Assembly (NCBI GenBank): GCA_041661445.1
Contig: JBAZUK010000002.1
Coordinates: 186,001-250,000, forward strand
Source: JBAZUK01 sp041661445
Lineage (GTDB): Bacteria > Chlamydiota > Chlamydiia > Chlamydiales > SM23-39
Length of the DNA: 64,000 nt
Direction of reading: 5' to 3'
The translations under genes were made by a program, and so were the position numbers. Below are positions 35,333-45,185 of this stretch, one piece after another; position 1 is the stretch's first letter; every line of letters begins with the position of its first letter. The notes under the pieces were generated by a model. It had not been told where the DNA came from, searched no databases, and was given only the letters and a program-made list of their open reading frames with translations.

Positions 35333-37423
35333 ATGGAACACAGCAAAATATCTTTCAACATCGAAGGTAAAGAAATAATTTTAGAAACAGGGAAAATAGC
35401 AAGACAAGCTAATGGAAGCGTTTTAATACATTCAGGCGAAACAACACTTCTTGCAACTGCATGTGCTGATAAAAAGACTATGGATGATATAGACTTTTTA
35501 CCGCTAAAAGTAGATTATCAGGAAAAATTATCTGCTATCGGCAAAACACCCGGAGGATTCATTAAAAGACAAGGCCGTCCTTCAACTAAAGAAATATTGA
35601 TCAGCAGATTAATTGACAGATCATTAAGACCGATGTTTGAAGATGGTTATTATAATGACACCCAGGTTTTGGCATATGTATATTCATATGATTCCTTAAA
35701 CCTCCCTGATGTGCTTGCAATATGCGCTTCTTCTGCGGCTCTTGCAATCTCAGACATTCCTTTGATTAAACCCATTGGGGCGGTGAGAATCGGTCTAATC
35801 GATAATGAGTATGTAGTAAATCCAACTGTGGATGAGATAAGTAGAAGCCAATTAGATTTAGTATTAGCAGGCACAGAAGATGCTATTTTGATGATCGAGG
35901 GATATTGCAATTTCTTAACTGAAGAGCAGGTTTTACAAGCTATAGAGATCGGCCAAAGATCTATTAAAACAATATGCTTAGCTATTTCGCAGTGGGCAGA
36001 AAAAATCGGCAAACCTAAAAACAAAGGAAATCTTCATTTAGTAGAACAGAAGATAATCGATGATGTTGCGAACAAAACTTCTAGCCAAATTATTGAAGCT
36101 TTAGTTATCAAGGATAAAAAATTAAGAGAAAAAGCCTTTGATGAACTAAATCAAAAATTAATTGAAGAATATAAAATCAACACACCTGAACCCGTATTTT
36201 CAAAAAGAGATGTTTCTATTGCTTTTAAAAAAATCAGTTCTGATTTAATGAGAAAAAAAGTTTTAGAAGAAAATATAAGAATTGATGGAAGAGCAATAAA
36301 TGAAATAAGGAAAATCAGCATCGAAGTTGGACTTCTCGGCAGGACTCACGGATCCGCTCTTTTCACAAGAGGAGAAACACAGGCACTAGCCGTCTGCACA
36401 CTAGGTGGCGAGAACATGGCTGAGAGATATGAAGATCTGCATGGAGAAGGCGAACACAGGTTCTATCTTCAATACTTCTTTCCCCCATTTTCAGTTGGAG
36501 AAGTCGGAAAAAACTCAACTCCAGGAAGAAGAGAAGTTGGTCACGGTAAATTAGCAGAAAAAGCTTTAATGAGCGCTCTGCCAGATCAAAAAGATTTTCC
36601 ATATATAATTAGATTAGAATCCAACATAACCGAATCAAATGGTTCTTCTTCAATGGCATCTGTCTGCGGAGGCTGTTTAGCTCTTATGAATGCTGGCGTT
36701 CCAATAAAACGACCTGTTGCCGGAATTGCTATGGGATTAATAATCGAAGACGAGAAATTTACAGTTCTATCAGATATTATGGGAACAGAAGATGCTTTAG
36801 GCGACATGGACTTTAAAATCACAGGCGATGAACTAGGCATTACTGCATTTCAGATGGATATAAAAGTTGAAGGTATAACTCATGAAATAATGAAAAAGGC
36901 TTTAGAACAAGCAAAAGAAGGCAGAATACATATCCTTAAAAAAATGATTGAAGTTTGCCCTAAACATAGTGATAAATTATCTTCTTATGCTCCAAGAATT
37001 GAAAAAATGTCAATTAAACCTAGCAAAATCGGAGAAGTAATTGGTCCTGGGGGAAAACAGATAAGAGCAATTATTGAAGAAACCGGTGTTGAAATGAATA
37101 TTTCAGATGATGGTATTATCTGCATAGTATCTAATGATCAAAAATCAATGGATAGAGCGAAAGAAATCGTTTTAGGCATAACTCAAGATGTTGAATTGAA
37201 CAAAGTTTATAATGGAAAAATAGTTTCTATTAAACCTTTTGGATTATTTGTTCAAATTTTCAACAAAGAAGGTCTTTGCCATATTTCAGAAATTTCTCAT
37301 TCAAGAATTGATAAAATAGATGACTTTTATAAAGAAGGCGATCCAATCGAAGTTAAAGTTATCGATATAAATGATCGCGGCCAGATAAAACTTTCTCATA
37401 AAATTTTACTTAGCAAAAACTAG
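35333..37423 (+). CDS. pnp: Polyribonucleotide nucleotidyltransferase
   Basis: 696 residues; phosphorolytic 3'-5' exoribonuclease. Two RNase PH domains (the second with RTHGSALFTRGETQALAVCTLG and DFKITGDELGITAFQMDIK) are followed by a KH domain (IGEVIGPGGKQIRAII) and an S1 domain (GKIVSIKPFGLFVQIF). Full length. GGAGA precedes the ATG. Confidence 0.97.
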   Translation: MEHSKISFNIEGKEIILETGKIARQANGSVLIHSGETTLLATACADKKTMDDIDFLPLKVDYQEKLSAIGKTPGGFIKRQGRPSTKEILISRLIDRSLRPMFEDGYYNDTQVLAYVYSYDSLNLPDVLAICASSAALAISDIPLIKPIGAVRIGLIDNEYVVNPTVDEISRSQLDLVLAGTEDAILMIEGYCNFLTEEQVLQAIEIGQRSIKTICLAISQWAEKIGKPKNKGNLHLVEQKIIDDVANKTSSQIIEALVIKDKKLREKAFDELNQKLIEEYKINTPEPVFSKRDVSIAFKKISSDLMRKKVLEENIRIDGRAINEIRKISIEVGLLGRTHGSALFTRGETQALAVCTLGGENMAERYEDLHGEGEHRFYLQYFFPPFSVGEVGKNSTPGRREVGHGKLAEKALMSALPDQKDFPYIIRLESNITESNGSSSMASVCGGCLALMNAGVPIKRPVAGIAMGLIIEDEKFTVLSDIMGTEDALGDMDFKITGDELGITAFQMDIKVEGITHEIMKKALEQAKEGRIHILKKMIEVCPKHSDKLSSYAPRIEKMSIKPSKIGEVIGPGGKQIRAIIEETGVEMNISDDGIICIVSNDQKSMDRAKEIVLGITQDVELNKVYNGKIVSIKPFGLFVQIFNKEGLCHISEISHSRIDKIDDFYKEGDPIEVKVIDINDRGQIKLSHKILLSKN

Positions 37424-37431
37424 AAAAGCAA

Positions 37432-37473
37432 AAAAAGTATTGATTTGAACTTAAATTCGAATCAATACTTTTT
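37432..37473 (+). terminator. Terminator after pnp
   Basis: A 14-bp perfect stem: AAAAAGTATTGATT at 37432-37445 pairs with AATCAATACTTTTT at 37460-37473. It starts 9 bases after the pnp stop and ends in a T run. Confidence 0.85.
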
Positions 37474-37598
37474 ATCTCATCCCAGCTTCAAAATCTAAAA
37501 CTATCTTCCTTTCACTAAAATATAAAAACTTTGCAAATTAATCATTTAAATATTTTTACATTTTCATGCATGATAATATTCATACCAAGAAGGGATAT

Positions 37599-38161
37599 AT
37601 GTCTAAAATTATTTATCTTAACGGGCCTTCCAGTTCTGGTAAGACTACTATAGTCAAAGCTCTTCAAGAATCGTTTTCTGAACCTTATCTTCACCTTGGC
37701 ATTGATAAAATTATCGAATTCATTCCTGCGAAAATAAATAACTGGGAAGGAGCCTCTCCCTCACTTGGCTTTTCTTGGGAACATGCTATCGATCCAACTG
37801 GACACCCCATTTATCAAATCCTTGTCGAAGAATTACCCGCTGTCTAAAAGATATCGCCTTGATCCTCGCTTCTCAAAATTATAATTTGATTATTGATGAT
37901 GTTGCCTTTGGAGGCATTGAAGTAGAAGAATGGAAGCAAACTCTCAAAAATTATATCGTCCTATATATTGGAGTTATTATTCCTTTAGATATCTTAGAAC
38001 AGCGCGAACGAGCATGGGGAGATCGACTTTTAGGAAGCACCCGGGGACAATATTTCAAAGTTCATGAGAATGTTTCTTATGATCTTGAAATAGATACTCA
38101 AGCTCAAACTCTTGAAGAAAACGTCGCGAAAATTAAACAAGCCTTAATAAAAACCGATTGA
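37599..38161 (+). pseudogene. Frameshifted chloramphenicol-phosphotransferase-like kinase
   Basis: Two frames together make one CPT-like protein. The first, from ATG 37599 (AAGG upstream), has the P-loop LNGPSSSGKTTIVKALQ and LGFSWEHAIDPTGHP and stops at 37847. The second continues from about 37838 with LIIDDVAFGG, then QRERAWGDRLLGSTRGQ and YDLEIDTQAQT, all family motifs in order. A single-base change near 37838 breaks the gene. In Streptomyces the family phosphorylates chloramphenicol; elsewhere its substrates are unknown. It sits between pnp and ftsH, which are neighbours in Chlamydia. Confidence 0.8.
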
Positions 38162-38171
38162 CCTGAATAAG

Positions 38172-38526
38172 AAACAAATTTTAATTCGAAAGCCTATAGT
38201 TGTTGATAGAGATATATTAGTATCTTAACGAATATTCATTTGATACAGAAAGTATGGAAAAAAATATTTCATTTTTTTTCATACTCCCTCTTCATAAGAT
38301 ATGGGTTGCAACGCAAGATAATATTGTTTTTGTATATATAGCTGTTACTATTACTCATTATTTTCATAAACGTGGTGCTTTTTTGCGAGTGCTTGCTCAA
38401 GTAGTAGGTCAATATCAGAGAAGAAAAGACGTTAGCAAAAAACTAATACAATCGGCAGAAAATTATGCTTTAAAAATGAAATGTTCACATATAGAACTTT
38501 CAAGTGATATTAGTTCTATTGGATAG
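38172..38526 (+). pseudogene. Decayed GNAT acetyltransferase
   Basis: A frame reading ILIRKPIVVDRDILVS, typical of a GNAT N-terminus, runs into a stop. In another frame, further on, RRKDVSKKLIQSAENYAL and KMKCSHIELSSD match the acetyl-CoA-binding helix and strand of GNAT proteins. The usual R-G-x-G loop is altered, and the end of the domain is lost at 38526. With the CPT-like remnant before it, this looks like a decaying foreign cassette. Confidence 0.55.
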
Positions 38527-38538
38527 TTTGAACTAAAT

Positions 38539-38583
38539 AAATCTTAAAAGTCGATTATTGAAATAAAACGACTTTTAAGATTT
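38539..38583 (-). terminator. Terminator after ftsH
   Basis: A perfect 15-bp stem (38539-38553 with 38569-38583, AAATCTTAAAAGTCG and its complement) and a 15-base loop, 16 bases past the ftsH stop. It could work in both directions. Confidence 0.8.
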
Positions 38584-38598
38584 GATTGTTATGATTTA

Positions 38599-41340
38599 TT
38601 AAGCTTCCTGAGGTGAAATACCATCATTTTCAGATGTTTTTGTAGTTTGAATAGGTGGAGCCGGTGGGGCTTTTCTTTGCAATTCATCAGCAATTTTCAA
38701 ACGTTTTTTCTTTTTTTCCATATCCCAGGATCCATCCATTATTTCTTTAACGTCCTGCTTGTCTAAAGTTTCAAATTCAATTAACATTTTAGCCATTAGA
38801 TCGACTTTAGGTTTGTTTGTTTTAATGATATCGCTAGCCCTTGCATGAGCATCATTCAAGAGTTTTTTTACCTCGACATCAATTAATTTAGCTGTTTCAT
38901 CCGAATAAGCTCTTTCCTGATAACCTTGAAGACCTAAATACTGATTAGATCCATTACCCTCATCATAAGTAACAGTTCCTAAATTACTGCTCATCCCCCA
39001 TTCACAAACCATTGCACGAACAAGTTTAGTTGCTTGAGCAATATCTTGCTGAGCGCCTGATGACATATCATCTAAAAACATCTCTTCGGCCGCCCTGCCG
39101 CCCATTAAAACCGCAAGTTGATCTATAGCTTCTTTTTTCCAGTAATTCAATCTATTTTTTTTAGGCATAAAATGAGTAGCACCTAAAGAAAAACCTCTTG
39201 GTATAATGGTTACTTTATCAATTGGATCACAATGTTCTACAATAAGACCAACGACAGCATGCCCTGATTCATGATAAGCAGTTGTTTTCTTTTCAGATTC
39301 ATCCATTTCCAAACTTCTTCTTTCTTTTCCAAACCTAACTTTATCGCAGGCTTCTGCTGTTTCTTGAGAAGTAACGGCTTTTCTGCCTTTTCTTGCAGCA
39401 AGAAGAGCAGCTTCATTTAAAATATTTTCCAAATCAGCTCCGGATGATCCTGGAGTAATTCTGGCTATGTCCATAAGATCTACAGATGAATCGATTTTGA
39501 TTCTTCTCGCGTGAACTTTTAAAATTTCAAATCTACCTTTAACATCAGGCAAATCCAAAGCAACACGTCTGTCAAATCTGCCAGGTCTTAAAAGAGCTTT
39601 GTCCAATATATCTGGTCTATTTGTTGCTGCCATTAAAATAACACCCTCTTTTGTGTCGAAACCATCCATTTCAACCAGAAGCTGGTTCAATGTCTGTTCC
39701 CTCTCATCATGACCTCCGCCGATTCCTGCACCTCTGTGCCTTCCTACAGCATCAATCTCGTCCATAAAAATAATACATGGGGCATTTTTCTTTGCCTGAT
39801 CAAATAAATCTCTTACTCTGCTGGCACCAACACCGACAAACATTTCGACAAAATCAGAACCTGATATCGAATAAAAAGGTCTATCAGCTTCACCGGCAAC
39901 AGCTTTAGCTACTAAAGTTTTTCCTGTTCCTGGAGGGCCTACTAATAATACACCTTTAGGAATTCTAGCTCCTAAGTTGGTAAATTTTTGAGGATCTTTT
40001 AAAAAATCAACAATTTCTTCTAATTCTTCTTTTGCTTCTTCACAGCCGGCAACATCCTTAAAAGTAACTTTATTATCTTCTTTCGTTAATAATCTAGCTG
40101 GAGATTTACCAAAATTCATCGCAGACGATCCTACACCTTTCATTTGACGGGTAAAAAGATAATATAGTAATAAAACAATCACTACGATCGGCAAAATAGT
40201 AAAAATATAATTAAAATAATTAGTTGTAGGCTCCTGGCTTTTGAATATTTTTTCCAAAACCAGATTTCTAGGTTGATCCGGAGCTTTTATTAATAGACCC
40301 TTATTGTTTTCAAAACTATCCCATTCTTTTTTAGCGGCTAAATACCAATGATTATAACTTTCAGAATCTTGCTTTTCTAAAGCTTTGGTTGAAATTTCTT
40401 TGTCATTAAAAAACCAAAAATATGATGCAACTTTTTCCCTTGCATTGCCAAGCTGCTGATTATTCGCAGAGATTTGTTTCTGCAATTCATTAAACTGATT
40501 TATCATATCTGTATATGATCTGACAGATCTCAGAGGCAGCAGTCTAATGCCATTTTGATCTTTTAAAATTTCTTGAGTAACAGAATTTAAGTCGGTTAAA
40601 GCAGTGCTATATATTGTTATTTTCTGGTTTAAACCTGTCTTGTTATCAATAGCAGATAATGTTTTTTTAATATTTCTTATGTTTTGCTTTATGCTTTCAT
40701 CGCCTATTCCAATATTGGTAGACAAATATATATCTATTAAATCACTTAAGTTCTTTTGAAAATCTGTAGTGTTTTCAAGGGTCGGACTATGTTTTATCCA
40801 AAGAAATTGCTCCTTTAAGATTTTTAAGCTTATAGACTCCTTTTTTGGGAAGATATCGATTGAAATTGCATTTTGTCTTTCTTCAGTATCAAATGCAGAA
40901 GAAACAATATCAAAACGATTGTCAATTACATTCGTTCCAGATACTGATAAAAACCATTGAGCCGATTTAATAACGCTTTTTTCTGAGTCATTAAGGTCGT
41001 CTAATAAACTAGAGCTTTCAGATTCAAGCTGATGCTTGTTATATAGTAAAGTTAAATAGTTAAATCTATTTTTTCCATCTTCAGTCACTCCTTCCCTAAA
41101 TTTTGAAGAAAACGTTACCAAACTATCATTTTGTGAAACTTTCTTATTAAAATCCGGTTTTAGCAAATCTAAATTAACTAAATGTTCTACTTGATGAGAA
41201 AAAGCAATCTTTGAAATTCTATCGTTTGAAAGAGTCTGAATAGATAAAATTATTAGAACTACCGCAACTATAAATATTAAAAAACCACCTGAAAATCCTT
41301 TTTTTGGCTCAGGCCCAACTTTATTATCTTTCATAAACAC
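38599..41340 (-). CDS. ftsH: ATP-dependent zinc metalloprotease FtsH
   Basis: 913 residues; membrane-bound AAA+ protease that degrades misfolded membrane proteins and regulators. TM1 lies at about 19-36 and TM2 at about 378-397, so the periplasmic part is ~340 residues instead of ~70, a feature of chlamydial FtsH. Walker A is GPPGTGKT (468-475), Walker B IIFMDEID (523-530), the second-region-of-homology arginines are in RPGRFDRRV, and the zinc site is HESGH (690-694). The C-terminal tail is Pro- and Lys-rich. Confidence 0.97.
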   Translation of the reverse strand: MFMKDNKVGPEPKKGFSGGFLIFIVAVVLIILSIQTLSNDRISKIAFSHQVEHLVNLDLLKPDFNKKVSQNDSLVTFSSKFREGVTEDGKNRFNYLTLLYNKHQLESESSSLLDDLNDSEKSVIKSAQWFLSVSGTNVIDNRFDIVSSAFDTEERQNAISIDIFPKKESISLKILKEQFLWIKHSPTLENTTDFQKNLSDLIDIYLSTNIGIGDESIKQNIRNIKKTLSAIDNKTGLNQKITIYSTALTDLNSVTQEILKDQNGIRLLPLRSVRSYTDMINQFNELQKQISANNQQLGNAREKVASYFWFFNDKEISTKALEKQDSESYNHWYLAAKKEWDSFENNKGLLIKAPDQPRNLVLEKIFKSQEPTTNYFNYIFTILPIVVIVLLLYYLFTRQMKGVGSSAMNFGKSPARLLTKEDNKVTFKDVAGCEEAKEELEEIVDFLKDPQKFTNLGARIPKGVLLVGPPGTGKTLVAKAVAGEADRPFYSISGSDFVEMFVGVGASRVRDLFDQAKKNAPCIIFMDEIDAVGRHRGAGIGGGHDEREQTLNQLLVEMDGFDTKEGVILMAATNRPDILDKALLRPGRFDRRVALDLPDVKGRFEILKVHARRIKIDSSVDLMDIARITPGSSGADLENILNEAALLAARKGRKAVTSQETAEACDKVRFGKERRSLEMDESEKKTTAYHESGHAVVGLIVEHCDPIDKVTIIPRGFSLGATHFMPKKNRLNYWKKEAIDQLAVLMGGRAAEEMFLDDMSSGAQQDIAQATKLVRAMVCEWGMSSNLGTVTYDEGNGSNQYLGLQGYQERAYSDETAKLIDVEVKKLLNDAHARASDIIKTNKPKVDLMAKMLIEFETLDKQDVKEIMDGSWDMEKKKKRLKIADELQRKAPPAPPIQTTKTSENDGISPQEA

Positions 41341-41473
41341 TCATTTTTATTATTTTCAACTACTTAGAGACTAAATTAAAGCATTTTTAAGTTATTTTGT
41401 AAAGCTTATACAATTATCTTTAAATCATCTCTTTAAACCTTATCTATAACAAAATTAATAATTTTAGAAAAGT

Positions 41474-42781
41474 TTATTTTAATTTTAAATTAATTTGCAA
41501 AATTTCTAAATTATTTAAATTAACATGATTTCCAGACAAAAAGTCATAAACATTATTATCATCATCATAAACAACAGGAAACATATTTCTCAAAAAGGCG
41601 GGAACCTTATAATTTCCCCAATTTTTCTTTAACTTTTTATTCCCTTTAAAAAAACTCATATAATATTTATTTTGAGGGAGATAAAGAATTGACTCGCCCT
41701 TAAAAAGATCAATCCATGAAGAAGCTTGGATATGAGTTTCTGATAAGGTTGATTTTTTTACCGATATCTCAAAAGAATTGATATCACATTTTTTCAGGCT
41801 TAAAGGAAGGATGTGATCGAAAGGTAAATATTTCTTCTTTAACACGAAAAAGAACCCCCTATCAACGCAAAGATCTACATCTTTCAATTTTAATTTTAAA
41901 TTTGCTTTTTTTTCTAAAATCCAAGAGCAAGTCTGGTTTAAAATATCTCTTGAAACTTCAATTTTTTCTTGGCTCGCAATTTTTCTTATTATGTATTTCA
42001 ATTCGAGAAGCTCTTCAATTTTATTTAAATCTATGCATATTCCTAATGGCCCGACAATCAAACTATTAAAATAATCTTTAGTTTTTTTATCTAAATATTC
42101 ATTCAGCTCCAAGCTCGATGCTGCCATAAAGGCTAGATTTTCAATAATCCCTTTATTAAATTTTCTTTCTAAAACTGGTAAAATATCTTTTCTCATCCTT
42201 GCCCTTAGATATTTGGGGTCAAAATTAGTCGGGTCATTAAAAAATTTAATGTTGTTAGATGAAATATAAGCAGAGATCTCACTTTTCGGAATATTTAACA
42301 AAGGCCTCCACACAACCATATTTTCGAATTTTGTGATCTCTTTCATAGAAAAAAGTGAGAAAATTGCTGACCCCTCAAAGAATCTTTTTAAGACAGTTTC
42401 AGCTAAATCATTTTTATGATGCGCTAAAATAAGTGCTTGAAAATGATATTTATCAACAAGTTCTTTAAAAAACTTTATCCTTTCATTCCTGCTTTCGTTT
42501 TCTAAATTTTTATCTTTCGGTAAAAAAAGTTTTTTAAAATGAACAGGAATGTCTAATTCTTTCATTTGTTTTTTTATTAAATCAGCTTCAAGACCGCTTT
42601 CTTCTCTCCATCCATGATCTACATGAGCAACATGCAGGTTTATATTAAATTTTTCTTTTAATTTTAATAATAAATACAAAAGACATGCCGAATCGGTTCC
42701 ACCTGAATAAGCCAATAAAACCGGTTTGTCGGGAGTAAAATTCTTACTAAAAAATTTTGTTAAATATTCTAAAAGTTTCAT
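41474..42781 (-). CDS. tilS: tRNA(Ile)-lysidine synthetase
   Basis: 435 residues; makes lysidine at C34 so that tRNA-Ile reads AUA. The PP-loop is AYSGGTDSACLLYLL. HVDHGWREESGLEAD and LAHHKNDLAETVLKRFFEGS are family motifs, and RARMRKDILPVLE follows. The remaining ~200 residues match the TilS substrate-binding and C-terminal domains in length. In chlamydiae it lies next to ftsH, as here. Confidence 0.95.
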   Translation of the reverse strand: MKLLEYLTKFFSKNFTPDKPVLLAYSGGTDSACLLYLLLKLKEKFNINLHVAHVDHGWREESGLEADLIKKQMKELDIPVHFKKLFLPKDKNLENESRNERIKFFKELVDKYHFQALILAHHKNDLAETVLKRFFEGSAIFSLFSMKEITKFENMVVWRPLLNIPKSEISAYISSNNIKFFNDPTNFDPKYLRARMRKDILPVLERKFNKGIIENLAFMAASSLELNEYLDKKTKDYFNSLIVGPLGICIDLNKIEELLELKYIIRKIASQEKIEVSRDILNQTCSWILEKKANLKLKLKDVDLCVDRGFFFVLKKKYLPFDHILPLSLKKCDINSFEISVKKSTLSETHIQASSWIDLFKGESILYLPQNKYYMSFFKGNKKLKKNWGNYKVPAFLRNMFPVVYDDDNNVYDFLSGNHVNLNNLEILQINLKLK

Positions 42782-42853
42782 AAACCTACTAAATAAAATT
42801 AAAATCTTATAAACTGAGTTATTATTATAATTTAAATGGGGAAATATTGCTAG

Positions 42854-43969
42854 ATGCCTATATTCTGGAGGTATCTCATAAAAGAATACTTAAAAGTATT
42901 TTTTTTAAGTATCCTGGTCTTTATCTGCATATTGTTAATTATGCGGTTAAAACAGATTGCAGTATTTGCAACCCTGGCATCTGATGTTTTAAGTTTAATA
43001 CTTTTTGTTTTATATCAAATACCTCATATATTACCTATCGCCATTTCTATTTCAAGCCTGATCTCTTCGGTAATTCTTTTTCAAAGAATGTCTACAATGC
43101 ATGAAATAACAGCATTTAGGTCCTGCGGGATTTCCTTAAAGGAATTATTAGCTCCTCTTCTGTTAGTCGCTATCGCATTTTCAATGGTTAATTTTTTTAT
43201 AGCTTCCGAACTTACCCCAAGATGTCGATTTAAGTCTAAAGAGCTTTTTTACAAAAACACTTCCATGAACCCGATAGTGCTGATGCAGAGACAAAAGAAA
43301 ATGTCTAATATTAAAGATTCTTACATTGAAATCACTTCTCAGAACAAAGATCTCATGGCAAAAGATATCTTGATAATCACGCCTAACAAATCAAATGCCA
43401 GATTATGTATGTTAACAATAAAAAATTTAGTCCTGGAAAATGAAAATTTAATTGGTGAGAATGTTTCTCTTATTTCTTATCTGGATTCAAATAAAAAAAT
43501 GTTTTTTGATAATTTAGTTATTGAGAATCAAAAAAGCATGATAACCAAGGCTGATGCAATAACACAGTTTATCAAATCCAAAGAATGGGATATGAACATT
43601 TCATCAATGCCCATTAAAATGCTTCTTATTAACTCAAAAATAAACGGCAATCAAAAAGCATTTAAAACAACGCAAAAAACATATGAAAGATCAGAGATGG
43701 AAATAGCAAGAAGATTTGCTTTTGGATTATCGACATTCAGCTTTACATTCATCGGGGCGTGTTTTGGAATTTCTATTAGTAGAATTTCTTCAAGAAAAAA
43801 TATTTTTTTAATGTTCTGTTTTACATTATTAGTATTATTCAGCTTTACCTTTGGGAAAGCTTTAAAAAAGCATCCGGTGATGTCAATTCTAGCTTATGTT
43901 CTACCTCAATTGATAGTAATAGTTTTTACTGCTTATAAATTAAAAAAGACTTCTAGAGGCATGGAATGA
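42854..43969 (+). CDS. LptF-like LPS export permease
   Basis: 371-residue YjgP/YjgQ-family protein, one of the two permeases of the inner-membrane LptB2FG complex that extracts LPS. Six membrane segments are predicted: three before residue ~120 (FWRYLIKEYLKVFFLSILV at the start) and three after ~290, flanking a large periplasmic domain. TMHEITAFRSCGISLKEL is the coupling-helix region that contacts LptB. The gene overlaps the next permease by 4 bases. Confidence 0.88.
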   Translation: MPIFWRYLIKEYLKVFFLSILVFICILLIMRLKQIAVFATLASDVLSLILFVLYQIPHILPIAISISSLISSVILFQRMSTMHEITAFRSCGISLKELLAPLLLVAIAFSMVNFFIASELTPRCRFKSKELFYKNTSMNPIVLMQRQKKMSNIKDSYIEITSQNKDLMAKDILIITPNKSNARLCMLTIKNLVLENENLIGENVSLISYLDSNKKMFFDNLVIENQKSMITKADAITQFIKSKEWDMNISSMPIKMLLINSKINGNQKAFKTTQKTYERSEMEIARRFAFGLSTFSFTFIGACFGISISRISSRKNIFLMFCFTLLVLFSFTFGKALKKHPVMSILAYVLPQLIVIVFTAYKLKKTSRGME

Positions 43970-45030
43970 TATTATCAAAGATCTGGGAAAAAAAGATTTT
44001 TTTCAGGGTTATAAAAACTCTTTTATTTTTTTTAATCTCAATTTCGCTTCTGGTAATAATTATTGATTTTACAGTTCATGGCGTTAAAATTTTTACACAC
44101 AACCTTTCATCTTTTTTATTAGTTGTCCGATATTATGTTAATCTTATAATAATACAGTTAAATCTGTTCCTATCTCTAACATTTTTATTAGCATCCATAA
44201 AAGTTCTCGCTGATATGAACATACACCATGAGCTCACAGCCCTTCGTATGGCAGCAATTTCATCTAAGAAACTTGCAAGACCATTTTTTTTAATTGCGTT
44301 AATCCTTGTCGGTATTTCCTACATAAATTTTGAATACTTATACCCAAATGCTTTAAACTTCAAAGACAATTTTAAAGAAAAATATTTAAAAAAAACTAAG
44401 TATGAAAAAAAAATTCATCCAAATGTAATTTATTTAGAAAATAATATCCGTCTTGTGTATCAAAAATTCGATATTGCAAAAAAAGAACTGTTAGATGTCT
44501 TCATTATTAAGACAAATTCAGATATTTGGCATGCCAAATATTTATACTTAGATCAATCAATGGCTCATGGAAAATTTGTTGATCATCTAATCAGAAACAA
44601 CGCTTACTTCGAAAAAGAAAAATCTTACTTAACTTTTGCTTTCCAAGATATTAAATTAGATAAGAACACATTTGTATTTGCACCATTAGAAAACAGATCT
44701 ATAACAACCCTTTATAAGCAAAGCTTATCACAAACCATTTGTCCAAAAGAAAAAAATGAACTTCTTGCTAATCTGTATTATAAGATTATTATCCCTCTTA
44801 TTCCACTGTTAATTGTATTCTGTACATTTCCGTTTCTTATAGCTTTTTCAAAAAACATTTCAATTTTTTACATTTGCACTTTTTCAATTTTCGGTTTAGT
44901 TATTTTTTATACGATAATGGATTCCGCTTTAATTTTTTCTGAAAGCTCCAGTGTTTCTCCTCATATTATTATGTGGATTCCGATAGTTGGGATAACATTA
45001 TTTTTCAGAAAAAAATTTCAAAAAATATAA
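43966..45030 (+). CDS. LptG-like LPS export permease
   Basis: 354-residue partner of the preceding permease with the same plan: N-terminal helices, the coupling motif NIHHELTALRMAAISSKKL, a periplasmic beta domain (FDIAKKELLDVFIIKTNSD region) and three C-terminal helices. Assigning F versus G rests on gene order only. Together they serve export of chlamydial lipooligosaccharide. Confidence 0.87.
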   Translation: MILSKIWEKKIFFRVIKTLLFFLISISLLVIIIDFTVHGVKIFTHNLSSFLLVVRYYVNLIIIQLNLFLSLTFLLASIKVLADMNIHHELTALRMAAISSKKLARPFFLIALILVGISYINFEYLYPNALNFKDNFKEKYLKKTKYEKKIHPNVIYLENNIRLVYQKFDIAKKELLDVFIIKTNSDIWHAKYLYLDQSMAHGKFVDHLIRNNAYFEKEKSYLTFAFQDIKLDKNTFVFAPLENRSITTLYKQSLSQTICPKEKNELLANLYYKIIIPLIPLLIVFCTFPFLIAFSKNISIFYICTFSIFGLVIFYTIMDSALIFSESSSVSPHIIMWIPIVGITLFFRKKFQKI

Positions 45031-45185
45031 TTCATAGTAATTTAAAATCTAGCGCCCCAGAGTTACGTATGTCTTGACACAATCTTATATTCTGATCATA
45101 CTTTCTCAGATATAATAATCAACCATCTATATCTAAAAGAACTATATTCATGGCAACTATTATTTTTATTTAGATGTGAGTAAAT

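Noticed and set aside
36363..36840. Two minus-strand frames within pnp
   Set aside because: Antisense to the conserved second RNase PH domain; no start signals.
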